Shown here one piece after another: positions 1-10,867 of a stretch of 64,000 nucleotides of DNA. A program made the position numbers and the translations under genes. The notes beneath the pieces were generated by a model. The model did no database searches. It saw nothing but the letters and a program-made list of their open reading frames with translations, and had not been told where the DNA came from. How positions within the stretch are numbered: position 1 is the stretch's first letter; every line of letters begins with the position of its first letter. The DNA comes from Shinisaurus crocodilurus (taxonomy: Eukaryota > Chordata > Lepidosauria > Squamata > Shinisauridae), in NCBI GenBank assembly GCA_021292165.1, contig CM037877.1:125120402-125184401 (forward strand), written 5' to 3'.

Positions 1-19
1 GGGAGCCCTATTCTAGCAG

Positions 20-245
20 CACGGCTAGATGCTTCATAAGGCAATACAGAACCAGGACAATGTGGGGCATCCCTGCTGACCAGAGAAAAGTGTAGGTGCA
101 TGGAGGGTAAGTTGTAAGCAAGCACAATTTGTGACATTGCACAACACCATCGCTGATCACAGGGCATGTCACTTAAGGCATCAACCTTAGCTTCCAATTT
201 CTTGGCTTTGTGGAGCTTTAGACAACATGAGATAGCCTCAGTTAT
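20..245 (-). repeat. Unclassified dispersed repeat, copy 1
   Basis: Shares several blocks with 8531-8792, 10585-10765 and 14985-15137: GATGCTTCATAAGGCA, AGCAAGCACAATTT, a CTGATCAC block and AGCTCCACAAAGCCAGGAAA (or its complement). Four copies in two orientations show it is interspersed. No coding potential or tRNA head was seen, so its class is unknown. Confidence 0.65.
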
Positions 246-733
246 GGTCTTGAACTGGCAGGGGTTTTTTTATCATTACATTTCCCTGGTTTTGAAAAGG
301 AAATGAATAATTACACTGTTGGCAATCTTACCCTCTCCCCAATGTATTATAGCTTTGTTAAGGCCAATCTATAAACTGAACATTCCACCATGTTGAGGGA
401 TAAGCTTTATAAAATAGAAATATTTTGACCACTTTTTCTGAAATGTTGAGGTGCCAGACAGAAGTGTTTATTTTACATACCCTGAAAATTTCAGGAAGAT
501 TCTGGTCTCTTTCCTCCCCACCCCACAGAAATAGCACCTTTTGGGAGGGAGAGACAATTTAAGTTGGGAAAACACATAGCAGAGAAAGGGTTAGATCTCC
601 TTCCCAATGTAGTTCCAGTTTAAATCAATCTGCCATGCTGTCGCTTTTAGTGAAAGAAAAAGTAATTTTACTTAGGCCACAACCCAACTTGGCTGCAGAA
701 TATAAGATCACAGAAAGCAAAACTTTGAATCTT

Positions 734-735
734 AC
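734..735 (-). other. ADGRL3: Splice donor of the ADGRL3 exon
   Basis: On the minus strand the exon ends AACAG followed by GTAAG, a strong consensus donor. The last base starts a split Gly codon, as expected after DSRT in ADGRL3. Confidence 0.85.
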
Positions 736-1515
736 CTGTTCTACTGTCCATGGGTCCAAAATCCAAAGTGTATTTAAATCCACATGGTAGTTGTTCCATA
801 CGTAAAGAAGGTTGTCCCTTGGATTATAATCCACAGCAGCAATGTACTGGTATGAGTTTGGAAAAGGAACATCCACTACACTTTCCTTGCTTTGTTCAGT
901 ATTGTAAATATAGTCTATTTTATTTCCTGTTGCCTCGTTATCATCATCTTCATACACAGATTTCACCACATATAAAATGCCACAGACCATGAATGCATTG
1001 GAAGCTGACCTCTTGTCATAGGATGTATCCCATGTCCCTTCAATTCTCAAAGTATAAGGATTCCGCTGACTAATGACTATTTTACCGTTGTTTTGCTCCG
1101 TTGCATAGATTACCCAAAGACCATTTTCATCCACAGCCAGGTCTATATCAGATTTACCTCCCCATCTGTAAGGGGATGTGTCATGGTAGTTGGCATTAGC
1201 AATGATGGCTTCCCCACTTTTGATTCTTGTCCGTAGATCAAATTTGACAATATTCCTGGTTCTTTCTTTGTTGAAAAATAAAGCCCCATCATACACCACA
1301 AACCCTGTGCCATCTACCCTGTGAGGCAGCTTGTAAGTTGTAGTTGGTCTTCCAGCAATGAAATCATCTTTGGAAGAGTACTCCGTTAGGGTGTCAGTTC
1401 TGTACGGGGTCCATGGCATGTAGAAGCCTGCAGTGGATCCTTACACCAGGCTCCTGACTGGTGGTCAGATTCAAATAAATGTTCACTCCTTTTAGTAGGC
1501 CAGGGCAAAGAAAAA
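736..1515 (-). CDS. ADGRL3: Latrophilin-3 olfactomedin-domain exon, with three frame-breaking indels
   Basis: Translation of 625-1419 (minus) gives a near-identical match to the olfactomedin domain of ADGRL3, including [36 protein letters not shown] and [24 protein letters not shown]3 is a synaptic adhesion GPCR; this extracellular beta-propeller binds FLRT and teneurin partners. The exon is bounded by AG at 1516-1517 and GT at 734-735. Its 5' part ([22 protein letters not shown], two overlapping pieces) is in a second frame at 1386-1485, and the first few codons ([10 protein letters not shown]) and last few ([12 protein letters not shown]) are in a third. Compared with mammalian ADGRL3 recalled from memory, about 10 bases are missing near 1484, about 13 near 1421, and 2 (AT) are gained near 778. 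The entry frame reaches TGA at 1394-1396. One non-conservative change (SQRNPY, usually SQLNPY) is also seen. Outside the indels the protein is almost unchanged, so the lesions are recent or are assembly errors. Confidence 0.92.
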
Positions 1516-1545
1516 CTGAAGGGAAGGAAAAGTTCAAAACAAAAG
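1516..1545 (-). other. ADGRL3: Splice acceptor and polypyrimidine tract of the ADGRL3 exon
   Basis: The minus strand reads a T/C-rich tract ending CCTTCCCTTCAG directly before the exon. The first two exon bases (TT) complete a split Val codon, followed by FLCPG, which fits the known ADGRL3 exon phase. Confidence 0.8.
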
Positions 1546-1807
1546 CAGGTTACTAAATGTGGTAGGGATTCTCGGATGTGCACTTAGTTTAAAACTCAAG
1601 AAATTCAGGCTTTGTAAAATTTAAAATTAATATGAATGGCTTTTTACACTAAAAGGGAAATTCACAGAAATTGTCTCCCACTCTTCTCTCCTTTTTAAAA
1701 AGCCCACTGGTAAATTTTCTATTTCTGAAAGACGGAAAAGATATTATAGCAGTGCAAAGAAAAATCCCGGGCAGAGCAATCCTATGGCCCCTAGACAGTG
1801 TCTAGAG

Positions 1808-1943
1808 TGGTGGTTCCTAATCTTGGGTCCCCAGATGTTGCTGGACTACAGCTCCCAGCATCCCTTGCCATTAGCCATGCTGGCTGGGTAGGCTGGGAGC
1901 TGAAGGCCAGCAACATCTGGGGACCCAAGTTTGGGAACCACTG
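1808..1943. mobile_element. hAT-type MITE, 136 bp
   Basis: Inverted ends of about 50 bases (TGGTGGTTCCTAATCTTGGG and, reversed, CAGTGGTTCCCAAACTTGGG). Flanked by an 8-bp duplication, GTCTAGAG at 1800-1807 and GTGTAGAG at 1944-1951 (one mismatch), as hAT elements make. Confidence 0.85.
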
Positions 1944-2167
1944 GTGTAGAGGGTCATCGGATTTTTCGGATTCCCAGATCCAAGGTCAGAAAAGAGCTCT
2001 GACCTCGGATCTGGGATCCCTCACTCTGGCCCCATCCCCCCCTCACAGCCATCATGGAAAGAACTGTGCTGGCTGCTTCTCGACTCTGAGGTCATTAGAG
2101 TGACCCCAGAGAAGGGGTTTAGGGGGCAAGGAAGGGGGCAGGGAGGGGAGGAGACCAGCGCCACCAA

Positions 2168-2332
2168 CAGGGCTGGTGCTACCATTAGGCCAACTAGGCA
2201 GCTGCCTAGGGCGCAGGGCTAAAGGGGGCGCCAGAAACGCCTTGAAAAAAAATACAGCGCTCTCAAGTGGGAAGGGGGGGCGCTAAATATTTGATCTTGC
2301 CTAGGGCACCAAACTGCCTTGCACCGGTCCTG
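2168..2332. mobile_element. hAT MITE of the CAGGGCYGGTGC family, short copy (165 bp)
   Basis: Ends CAGGGCTGGTGC and GCACCGGTCCTG; perfect 8-bp target duplication GCCACCAA at 2160-2167 and 2333-2340. Subterminal motif GCCTAGGGCGC is shared with the longer copies at 14232-14855 and 49520-51568. Confidence 0.9.
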
Positions 2333-2540
2333 GCCACCAAGATACGATGTATTCGGGTGGCTCTTCAGCCTCCTTCTCTCCCTGTGGCACAGTTAGATGG
2401 CTGAAATTGGCTGTCTAGCCGCTTTGCAGAGCAGGAGGAGTGTGGATGTGTGACCTTTGCCTCTGCATGCCTCCCACTTGGCACAGGATGCTCACAATCC
2501 TCCGCGTTTAGCATCCCCACTGGACTGCACCCTTAGCAAC

Positions 2541-5500
2541 TAAAAAAAGCACTTGAAGCATCTAGGAGTGGAACAACCTATTATAGTTCAGTGGTTTAAA
2601 TAACCAATAGGTTGGGGAAACTGTTACATAAACACAGAGAATGTAGCCACAGAAATCAAGAAAGAACTAAAGTAACATGCCAAGAGGAAATAAGAAAACC
2701 AAAATGGCAAGGAAGAAAAAAAGAGCCCAATGGAAGAAGGCTAGGATTAAGACTTTAATACATTAAACTGTCCTCTAAAATACAAGAGGACATGAATTAA
2801 GCAAATCATAACTCCCAAGGCTGACCAGCTGAAAGTATCTGCTCCGCACTTTATAATTATTTTTACTTTCCCGCCACCCACAATTGTTGTTTTAGACACC
2901 AAATTGTCAAATCTCAATTACTTTATGCTAGTAAAAACAAATGTAATTGAAATAATACTGATAACTGTATGCATCCATATTTATTTTAAATAATGCTGTA
3001 TGCATTATTATTTTGTTTATTTTAAGTATATTTATTTTGTTTATTTTAAGTACTTATATCCTGTCCTTCAAACATTCCCCCCCCAAATAAAATAAAAATG
3101 CAAATAAAACATAAAAATGTTGGTGCTGTCCAGAAAATAGTGCCATGACCCATACAGTAGGCACTATCCCACAGAAATTAGCAAGAGATTTCCTAGTGAA
3201 GAGGAAGTTCCACCTCAGCAAATAATGCTCGTAATTTCTATATTTAAATTGTTAATAGCACAGAATATAAATGTAGGGGCAAACATCAATTTAGCCACAC
3301 ATTTCCATCAGCATGATGCTGGCACAGAGTTAAATACTGAGCCCCTCCACTTTCTTTATAGTGCTAGAAAACAGGAATGTGTTGCTAAGGCTGCTGTGAT
3401 ATTGTATTTTGCATGATTATCATAGTCTCGTGCAGACATCTAATCTGACAGCTGGATTGTGTTCCCACTAGCCCCATCCTTGATTTCCATGTATTCAATG
3501 TCCTGTTTGTACAGGGGCCTATGTGTGCATATTCTAAAGCACAAAGTCTCTCTACATATGATTCATGCCCTGTGACCATGGAGGGGATAGATCACATGCA
3601 TACGTTCCTGTGCAAACTCGACATGCCACACAACATGATCCTGATCCTTCCGCCATGTGTTCATTTGTGCACTTCTTTGAACATTTGCCCAGGATGCAGT
3701 GCACAGAGAATTTAGCTTTAAATCTTTGGGCAGGGGCTGTCTTTACATTTGCAGCACTTTGTACTTTTAAACATTTAACAAATATCAAATATTATTGTTA
3801 ATGCCATTGGCTGATGCTTTGGTGATGTTGAAAGTAAGAAGCATACATGTACTCTTGCAAATTATGTTATGCTTTTCTATAAAATGTGCAGAGGGAGAGG
3901 GAATACATTTGCATTTTTTAAAAAATCCTTTTGAAAAGAAGGATGGAGTCATTAAATCTTTCTAGCAAAGAGGAGACATGTTATTATTGCTGAACAGCAA
4001 ACAAACCTCTTAACTTTAACCAACATATTAAAATGGTATAAGTTAATGATGAAAGAACTTCAAGTAAAGCATTAGAATGTTAAAATCTTTTATCCCATAA
4101 TTGTTTAGAAAGGCGTATATGTATATAGAAAAACATGTGAGGTGTATTATATTACCTTTTTGTTCCACTTCTATTGAAGAGAAAGAAGAAAAGCAAGAAA
4201 GGAGAAAAAGAAAATAGATTAATGGTACTGCCAGGTGCTTTTGCTCTTGCACTGAAATATTAGCATCTGTTTTGCTTACTGCTACATTTTGTGAATATTA
4301 TGTATTCATTATTATTTTAATAAATTTAATAAATTTATTTTAAATAGTCTTTTAATAAATCCATCTATTAACAACATGTATTATAGTCTTAAAAAGCATG
4401 CAGCATTGTATCCAAACCCCATTAAAGTCAGTACAAGGTGTGCATTGATTTTGGTGGACTAAGGATTAAAATTCCAATGAACACAGGAATGGCTGAAAAA
4501 TCTTGAAAAGTCTCCTCAGAGTTGCCTGATCACTGGTGGATCAATACTTCCAAGTAATTATATCTTCCAAATCGGATATTGATACAGCCTCCTACAACAG
4601 TTATATTATTTTCTTTTTAACAGAAAAAATCTTTAAATAAATGCAAAACATTTATTCCCATCAGATAAAATAGTACATGCTATCACCTGAGAAATGTTTT
4701 TAGTCAATTAATCTCACATTAATTCAGTATTTAATTAAATCTACACAAATCAGCATATATAATTAAGCAATAGTTCTGAAGACAAATGCATGCTTTGTAT
4801 GTATTATAGCTGTACTGTATTCAGTAATTGCTTCCCTTCTTGGGACCCATTTCCTGCTCTCAGTGGTACATTTGGGATTTCCCCCCCTCAAGGATTACAA
4901 ACATGGATTTGGATTAACCCAGGAACTGATTCTGAAAAGGTGAAGAAGTGCAGAATAAGGCAAATCCAGAAATCACTTGTGGTCGGCTTGAAAGATTTCA
5001 ACAGTTTTTGGACCATGTTTTTGCTGATATCCAAAGGCATGAAACATCCAGAGGAGCAAAAATATTAGCCTGTTGCATGGCTAATACAGAACTGCTGAGT
5101 TGCCACAATTCTTGCAGAAAGGTAGGTATCAAAATATGTGTATTTTGTCACGTATCAAAAGCATGCTTGGTCACAGAGAAGTTTCGGTCCCAAATTCCTC
5201 CACTGTTAGGAGAGGCAGTACCTGTTCATCTGTTACTTTCCACTGGCCCTCATTTATGTCTATCAGGTTGAGAAAATTAGCCAAGGAGACAGCGGGATAT
5301 AGGAATAAACAGAGCACTGAATGAAGAGAGGGAAGTTACTTTCCGGAAGTGTTGGACAGAGATCCACATCTTGAAGATCTTGTTCGCTTTGTGCAGGGGA
5401 AGCTTTGTCCCACCCACCCTTGAGAAACTGCAGCACAAAGATGGAGGAGGGATATCTGCACATTGCTATGCGGAATCAGCATCGAAGGAGGAACTGGGGA

Positions 5501-6005
5501 CTCCATATTTAAGCACTGATACTACCTTCTCACTTCCTCTGTGTGAGTCAGCAGTGAATGGTGTCGGGAGGAGGCTATTCATTTCACCAGAGGGACCATC
5601 CAGCAGTGGGGTCTGTGTGTGGATAGTGCTAACTGGGTTTGCTTTAAGAGCTGAATGGGAAAGTGCTGCCCACTGAATATCTGGGGTGTCTAGACCCCGC
5701 CCCAGCATGTTCCCCTCCAATTGTGTATGCCGGACAAGGAGGGGGCTGAAGTTAAGATGCTTCTTGCTAGGATAGAAACCCTGAAACTTGCTAAAGCACT
5801 GTGGGTAGAGCCTAGCGCCAGGGAAGCTAAAGGGGTTCCAGGAGGTTCTAAAGAGCAAGGTGGCAAAAGCTGAACACAGAAAGGCTCTGGAGAAATGTGT
5901 CAATAATGAGAGGCCAGGATCTTTCAGTGAGGGGCAGCTGGGTCTGCAGGAAGGGATCCAGCTCTAGTAAAATATTTGGATATATTTGGTTATAATCCAC
6001 AGGGC
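2541..6005. other. Unique intronic sequence
   Basis: No gene, RNA or clear transposon was recognised. It is AT-rich with short open frames only. A 22-base AT-rich unit is repeated near 3011-3056. A 20-base string (GCTCTGGAGAAATGTGTCAA) near 5884 recurs near 7020, hinting at an old shared repeat. Confidence 0.55.
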
Positions 6006-6009
6006 CTTT

Positions 6010-6054
6010 ATGAATTTTGCCAGTCAGGCAAAAGGCATGACTGGCAAAATTCAT
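6010..6054. repeat. Inverted repeat, 17-bp perfect arms
   Basis: ATGAATTTTGCCAGTCA (6010-6026) and its exact reverse complement (6038-6054) are separated by 11 bases. It could form a hairpin or be the core of a foldback MITE. Function unknown. Confidence 0.85.
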
Positions 6055-6089
6055 GGGTAAGGCATGATTTATTTACCTACTAATAAATG

Positions 6090-6590
6090 AGTAAAGGCGA
6101 GGTGAAACGGCGACGGCGGTGACGTGAGCGGTGGTGAGGCAGTGAGGCGGCGGCAGCGAGGCGGCGGCAGGCGGCGGTGGCGACTCGAGCGGCGCGGAGA
6201 ACACTCTCCGCGCCGCTCAGAAGAGCGAGATCGGGCCGCGCCGCCGCCGCGGAGAACTACGAACCCAGGGAGGGCTCGCAATGCATCCCTAGACTGCGGC
6301 AGTGGCGGCGGCAGGAGCAGGGATGAGGGAAGGACCCGCCCATGGTAAGTGGGGGCGGCAGCGGCCCATGGAGGGAGTGGGAGGGTCTCTGCGGGAGGAA
6401 GGGCAGCTCTTCTTCCTCTCGCGGAGACCCTCCCGCTCCCTCCATGGGCCGCCGCTTTGGGAGTGACTCAGGACTCGAGTCACCATTTTGGACCTTGGAC
6501 TCGAGACTCGACTCGAGACTCGGGTCCAAAGACTCGTGACTCGACTCGTGACTCGAGGCCAAGGACTCTTCAACATCCCTGTTTCCTGTA
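6090..6590. repeat. GC-rich palindromic block with GACTCGAG minisatellite
   Basis: A CGG-rich tract (6095-6250) includes a dyad GAGCGGCGCGGAGA..TCTCCGCGCCGCTC near 6186-6219. A longer imperfect hairpin spans 6356-6455 with CCCATGGAGGGAG..CTCCCTCCATGGG arms. At 6468-6563 short GACTCGAG/GACTCGTG units repeat about eight times. It resembles the interior of a foldback DNA transposon. Open frames here (to 149 codons) are composition artefacts. Confidence 0.6.
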
Positions 6591-7528
6591 CAGTATAGTA
6601 TATGCCACACAACACAATAGTGAACAGTATATGAATATAATAGAGCAAGTAAGAGAAGTGTAGGGGCACTAGTCACAGGAAAAAGGAAGGAAGAAAACAG
6701 AATCAACTTCTGTTTGTTTGCCTGGCAGGCGTTGGCAGCCAGGCAGTCCCAGTATGGGGGCTGATTTGCTCAATCATTTTCTGGGGATGTAAGTGAGTGC
6801 ACGGTTCCAGCATGGAGCTGGTCTTGGTGAACTGGCCTGCACAGAATAGTAAGAGAAGTGAGGAATGTTATGGGACCAGCTGCTGCAGTATTTCTAGCAA
6901 TGCTCGGCATGTCCTTTAATTGATCTAGGGCAGGCATGGGGAACCAGCAGCCCAGAGGGTTTCCACCCTCCCCTCAACATGTAGCAGTTAGGCTTGAAAA
7001 GCAATTAGGTATTTTTCAAGCTCTGGAGAAATGTGTCAATTGGGGGGTTGCAGCTGGTGAGGAAAAGGTTAATCCTCCCTCCCTGTGCACTGAGAATCCC
7101 CCCAATACCCCCGGAGCAGCAATTAATCTTTGCAGCCAATGGGAGGTGTTTTTCAAGTATAACTGCTGCAACAGGGGTGTGGGGGTTACAATGGGCCTTC
7201 TAATAATAATACAGTGGGCCTTCTAATTTATAGCCAGAAACTGGTCAGCAGTAGTTTGGAAGGGTTTGGGGTCTAGTCAGTCTGTGGAATGTCCAGACCA
7301 GTGTGAGCTTATTACTGTCAAGAGTTCTCAGGAGAAAGCAGGTGCGAGTTGACTTGTCTCCTGCATCCAGCTGCAACTTCGACCTTGCAGAGAGAAGCTT
7401 GCAGACTTCTCTGGGAGCTGCAGGAGAGGGGAGGGAGGGGTGGCTTGCAGAGGTGTCACCCGAGGGAAACACCCAGGTGGGACAGAGGCCTCCTGGATGG
7501 GGCAGTTCCCTTGTTAATTAGTGGATTG

Positions 7529-7620
7529 AAACATAGTCTCCAACTGCTCCAAAAATGCTGGGACCATCCCAAAAACCCTTAAGCCATCACGGATTCTCAC
7601 CTAGGGGGAGATGACCTTGG
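7529..7620 (+). mobile_element. Terminal fragment of the CATAGTCTCCAAC DNA transposon family
   Basis: CATAGTCTCCAACTGC, then AAAAACCCTTAAGCCATCACGG and TTCTCAC, match the left ends of the copies at 37083 and 45331. Only the first 90 or so bases are present. Confidence 0.75.
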
Positions 7621-7929
7621 GCAGAGGACTAGCTCATCCTTGAGCTGGCAGGCCAGTGTGAACTTGTCAACATTAAGAATTTGGTTGCCATGGCTCTGGT
7701 CAGAGCCTATCAGTTAATTTTAAATTAACTCTAATAAAAAAAGCAGGAAGGCAGCAGATCTGAATGGAATTTACTTGACAGTTCTTAGAGACTGCAAATG
7801 TTCATTATTCTTTGAACAAAAATATAGTTACCGTACTTCATTAATATCAGCCTTCTTAATAAAAAAAAAACCTTTGAAGGTGCCAATTGTAAACTATCAC
7901 CAATTGTATCACCAGTTGTAAACTAAGAA

Positions 7930-8170
7930 TCTAGGCAGTTACAGACCAGTCATCCCAAATTCTGCCACAGGTAAGTTGTTGGACAACATTATCTGGGATA
8001 CAATTGTTAAATGCATAGAAGAACAAAATTTGCTGAGGGAAAATTCTTGCCACTCCAACTGTTTTAGAATTCTTTACAGAAGGCAACAAGTATGTAGACT
8101 GAGGTGATCTTATAGAATTTTAATACTTAGATTTCTAAGGAACTTATTAGACAGTCCCTCAGTTGAAGTT
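7930..8170 (+). mobile_element. Old CR1/L3-like LINE fragment
   Basis: Translation across this stretch reads SYRPVIPNSATGKLLDNI, resembling the [18 protein letters not shown] reverse-transcriptase motif of CR1/L3 elements. It is short and degenerate. Confidence 0.5.
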
Positions 8171-8185
8171 TGAAAGGAAACTTGG

Positions 8186-8410
8186 GGTGGATCCAGTTTT
8201 AAGTTGGATCAACTGCACTGACCCAAGTGGATTTCCCCACCCTCTCCTTCCCATGGCAGTCCCTCCAGCCCCTTGAAAATGCTACACAGAGTGTCAGGAG
8301 ACCCTGATGAATGGGGTGAGATGTGGTGTGGGGGTAGTGCGGATCCCCCAAAATTGAGCAGAGAGACCTTCTGTGAGCCTTCTGGAAGGCAAATCCTGGA
8401 TCCAACCCTT
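8186..8410. mobile_element. Possible MITE with GGGTxGGATCCAG ends
   Basis: Starts GGGGTGGATCCAG and ends CTGGATCCAACCC. The interior (CCCTCCAGCCCC..GAAAATGCTACA) recurs at 25976-26150. Superfamily not settled. Confidence 0.5.
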
Positions 8411-8530
8411 AGTAAACATGGGATAAAAGGGTAGATTTTTCCTATGAATAGAAAACATTAAAATATAGTGAGGAGAAGGGAGGAATAAATGGACAGTTCT
8501 CACATTAGAGATATAGTCAATTATTTACAA

Positions 8531-8792
8531 AACAAAACCCTGCTGGTTAAAGCTAATCTCATGTTGGCTCAAGCTCCACAAAGCCAGGAAACTGAAAACT
8601 AAGGCTAATGCCTTAACTGATGTGCCCCATAATCAGTGAGGATGTTGTGCAATGTCACAAATTGTGCTTGCTTACCAAGCACTTTTCCTTGGTTTTTCAG
8701 ACCCAAATCCAGATGGAAAGGATGGAGTGCTTGGAACCATCAAGCCCCACATTGTCCTGGTTTGTCTTGCCTTATGAAGCATCTGAGCCTTA
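8531..8792 (+). repeat. Unclassified dispersed repeat, copy 2
   Basis: Same family as 20-245, opposite orientation, and the most complete copy. It ends at CTTATGAAGCATCTGAGC, where a Harbinger-like MITE inserted at TTA. Confidence 0.7.
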
Positions 8793-9232
8793 GGGCTGGT
8801 TCGTACGACCCAGACGGCAAGCGGGGGAGGCACCACGGGGCCGTCCGCAGGGTCTGGCGGGCCGCTGCAGACGACCTGCGCCCTGCGCATGGGGGTGGAC
8901 CCCGGTGGAGCCGGCAGTCCCTGCACTGCAGTGCGGGCATCCCGGCGCTAGGGGGCGGCAGCTCGGGATGCCCAGAGGGGCTGTTTGCCCCTACAGGCCG
9001 CAGCGGCTGCAGCTCCGGCCGCTCTGGGCTGCCGCCTCTGTGCAGCCCCCGTGGGACGGCCGCCTGCTGTTCGCACGGCAGGGTGGCCACGCGTGGTAGG
9101 GGCTTACCCCTCTACCACCCATGGTCACTTTCCGTGCGTCCTGCGGGGGCGCCCCCGGCCGGCGTTCGCACAACACGGGAACCGCGGGAGGCTTCCGCTC
9201 CCCCGCGGTTTCTGTGTCGTACGAACCGGCTC
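8793..9232. mobile_element. Harbinger-like MITE, GC-rich, 440 bp
   Basis: Inverted ends GGGCTGGTTCGTACGAC and GTCGTACGAACCGGCTC, flanked by TTA at 8790-8792 and 9233-9235, the 3-bp duplication typical of PIF/Harbinger. The interior is strongly GC- and CpG-rich. A 219-codon open frame overlapping it has no recognisable domain and is attributed to composition. Confidence 0.8.
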
Positions 9233-9235
9233 TTA

Positions 9236-10176
9236 CTAGAGGAATCCTCCAGTGAGTCGGCCCATGCCATGCCCGTTTGTTGCTTACATCAGTAGCTGGC
9301 CGGATGAGTTATACAGTGAGAGGGAGCCCTCTTCTAGCAACCCTCACCAGCCTTATGCTATTTTTTTATGGCATTATGGTAAGACTGAATTGCATGAGAG
9401 TTCAAGTTTCTTATTCTGGATTCAGAACTGCACCATGATGAATGAGTAAAAGATTCATTCACCACCACATTTCCTCCAGCAGGCATGCTGTAAGATATTT
9501 GGTGTTGCTTTGGAATCCAAGATGCTTTTTTGGGATAGAATGGGTTGGGGATATGAAAGAAAAATATTCACTCTCTACCACATGGAGATTTCTGCCAGCA
9601 TGCATGGAAGATGATATGCCTGGTGGAGATAAAACAGTTAGGGTGGTATGGAGTTGCACTTAAAAAGAAGTGATAAATGGAAGGATGAAGTTGCTGATGA
9701 TTGAAATTGCATCCTCCCAACATCAGTTTGCAACAGAAAAGATGTATTGGCTCCGGTTTGTGAGCTCAATTGTCTAACTTCATAGTCTATGTTAATCCCA
9801 GTGAGAACCTTTTAGAGGGGAAAAGACAATGACAAAAAATGCACTGTAATATAAATAATCAAGCAACCCATTCCTGCTCAAAATCAGTATATTCCCCACC
9901 CTCACACTGCTAAGATGCACTTTTTCTTGATGCCTCTTAAAAATCTATTAATTGGGTGTATTATTTTCAATTTCTCATTAATGCCAAAATCCTCCATCAC
10001 AATGGTGCAATGAAATACAGCTACAAGCACCATACCCCATGTCATTAGCAGCAGTACCACTCTCTCAGCATTGTTGCATTAGAGGAAAGCCCACCTCCCA
10101 CTGTTCAACCCATCCTGCCAACTACTAATGTAAGCAGCAAACTGACTTGGCTCAACTCACAACTCTAGCAATACAG
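9236..10176. other. Intronic sequence, no element recognised
   Basis: Bases 9320-9345 (GGGAGCCCTCTTCTAGCA) match the first bases of the window, so the dispersed repeat may continue past the Harbinger-like insertion. The remainder appears unique. Confidence 0.5.
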
Positions 10177-10179
10177 TAA

Positions 10180-10584
10180 GGGTGCAATCCTATGTCCCTC
10201 CGACCTTGTCTGGGGGGGACATAGGATTGGGGCTGGAAGCCCCTGCAACCTTAGGAATCTTTTCCGAGGTCACAGCGCTGTGGAGTGCTTTCCCCCCACC
10301 TCGTAGCCAGTGCCGGCAGGGACTTCTTTCAGTGCCGGCAGGGAACCAAAGACAGTCTTCCATCTTCGCTTCCCCTGTGTGAGTGGGCGTTCCCGGGGGC
10401 GTGGAGGGGAGGAATGAGGCTCTGCCAGATTCTGAGGAATCCAGGCAATGCCTCAGCCTCTCCTCCCCACGAGGAGAGGGAAAACATCTAGATGGCCAAA
10501 ATCAGCCGTCTAGATGCTTCTGAGGGCGAGGGGAGCATGGTAGATCAGAGGGTTGCGGGCACCCTCATAGGATTGCGCTGCGCA
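10180..10584. mobile_element. MITE with GGGTGCAATCC-type end
   Basis: TAA at 10177-10179, then GGGTGCAATCCTATG; the far end is an inverted CATAGGATTGCGC that has diverged. Same family as 1770 and 21177. Internal short dyads include CATCTAGATGG..CCGTCTAGATG. Confidence 0.55.
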
Positions 10585-10765
10585 GCTCAGATGCTTCATA
10601 AGGCAAGGCAAGACTGGACCAGTACAATGTGGGACATCTTTGCTAGTCCCCGACACTCCTTGCTCCCTGTTTGGATTTGGGCCTGAAAGACGAAGGGATA
10701 GTGTGTGTAAGTTGGAAGCAAGCACAATTTCTGACAGTGCACACCATCATCACTGATCACGGGGC
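10585..10765 (-). repeat. Unclassified dispersed repeat, copy 3
   Basis: GATGCTTCATAAGGCA through GCACAATTTCTGACA to CTGATCACGGGG matches copy 1 in the same orientation. Confidence 0.65.
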
Positions 10766-10867
10766 AACATCCAGTGTTCTGTCTGTCAGGCACAAAGTCA
10801 CCAGGTACCATTTGCCACCTCTCTGATCTTTTCTCTCAGAAAAGATTTTTTGGGGTTATACCAGTGT

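Larger units (their letters stand above)
1..735 (-). other. ADGRL3 intron downstream of the olfactomedin exon
   Basis: This is non-coding sequence following the splice donor in gene orientation. Its distal part holds a dispersed repeat (20-245). Bases 246-733 look unique and AT-rich, with no recognisable element. Confidence 0.7.
1770..2532. mobile_element. MITE with GGGTGCAATCC-type ends (nested host of two hAT MITEs)
   Basis: Starts near GCAATCCTATGG and ends GGACTGCACCC followed by TTA, like the ends at 10180 and 21177. Internal matches to the 21.2-kb copy include a CAGCCA..GGAAAGAAC block and a dyad around CCAGATCCAAGGTCAGA. The 3-bp TTA/TAA flanks suggest a Harbinger-like element. Two hAT MITEs have inserted into it. 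Confidence 0.45.

Noticed and set aside
1800..2103. 101-codon plus-strand frame
   Set aside because: It runs through a hAT MITE and its flank; MITE sequence translated by chance.
5466..5903. 145-codon minus-strand frame as a gene
   Set aside because: No domain, no splice context, and an overlapping frame on the other strand; consistent with chance.
8636..9295. 219-codon frame spanning a Harbinger-like MITE
   Set aside because: It crosses the element border and two different repeats, and has no domain.
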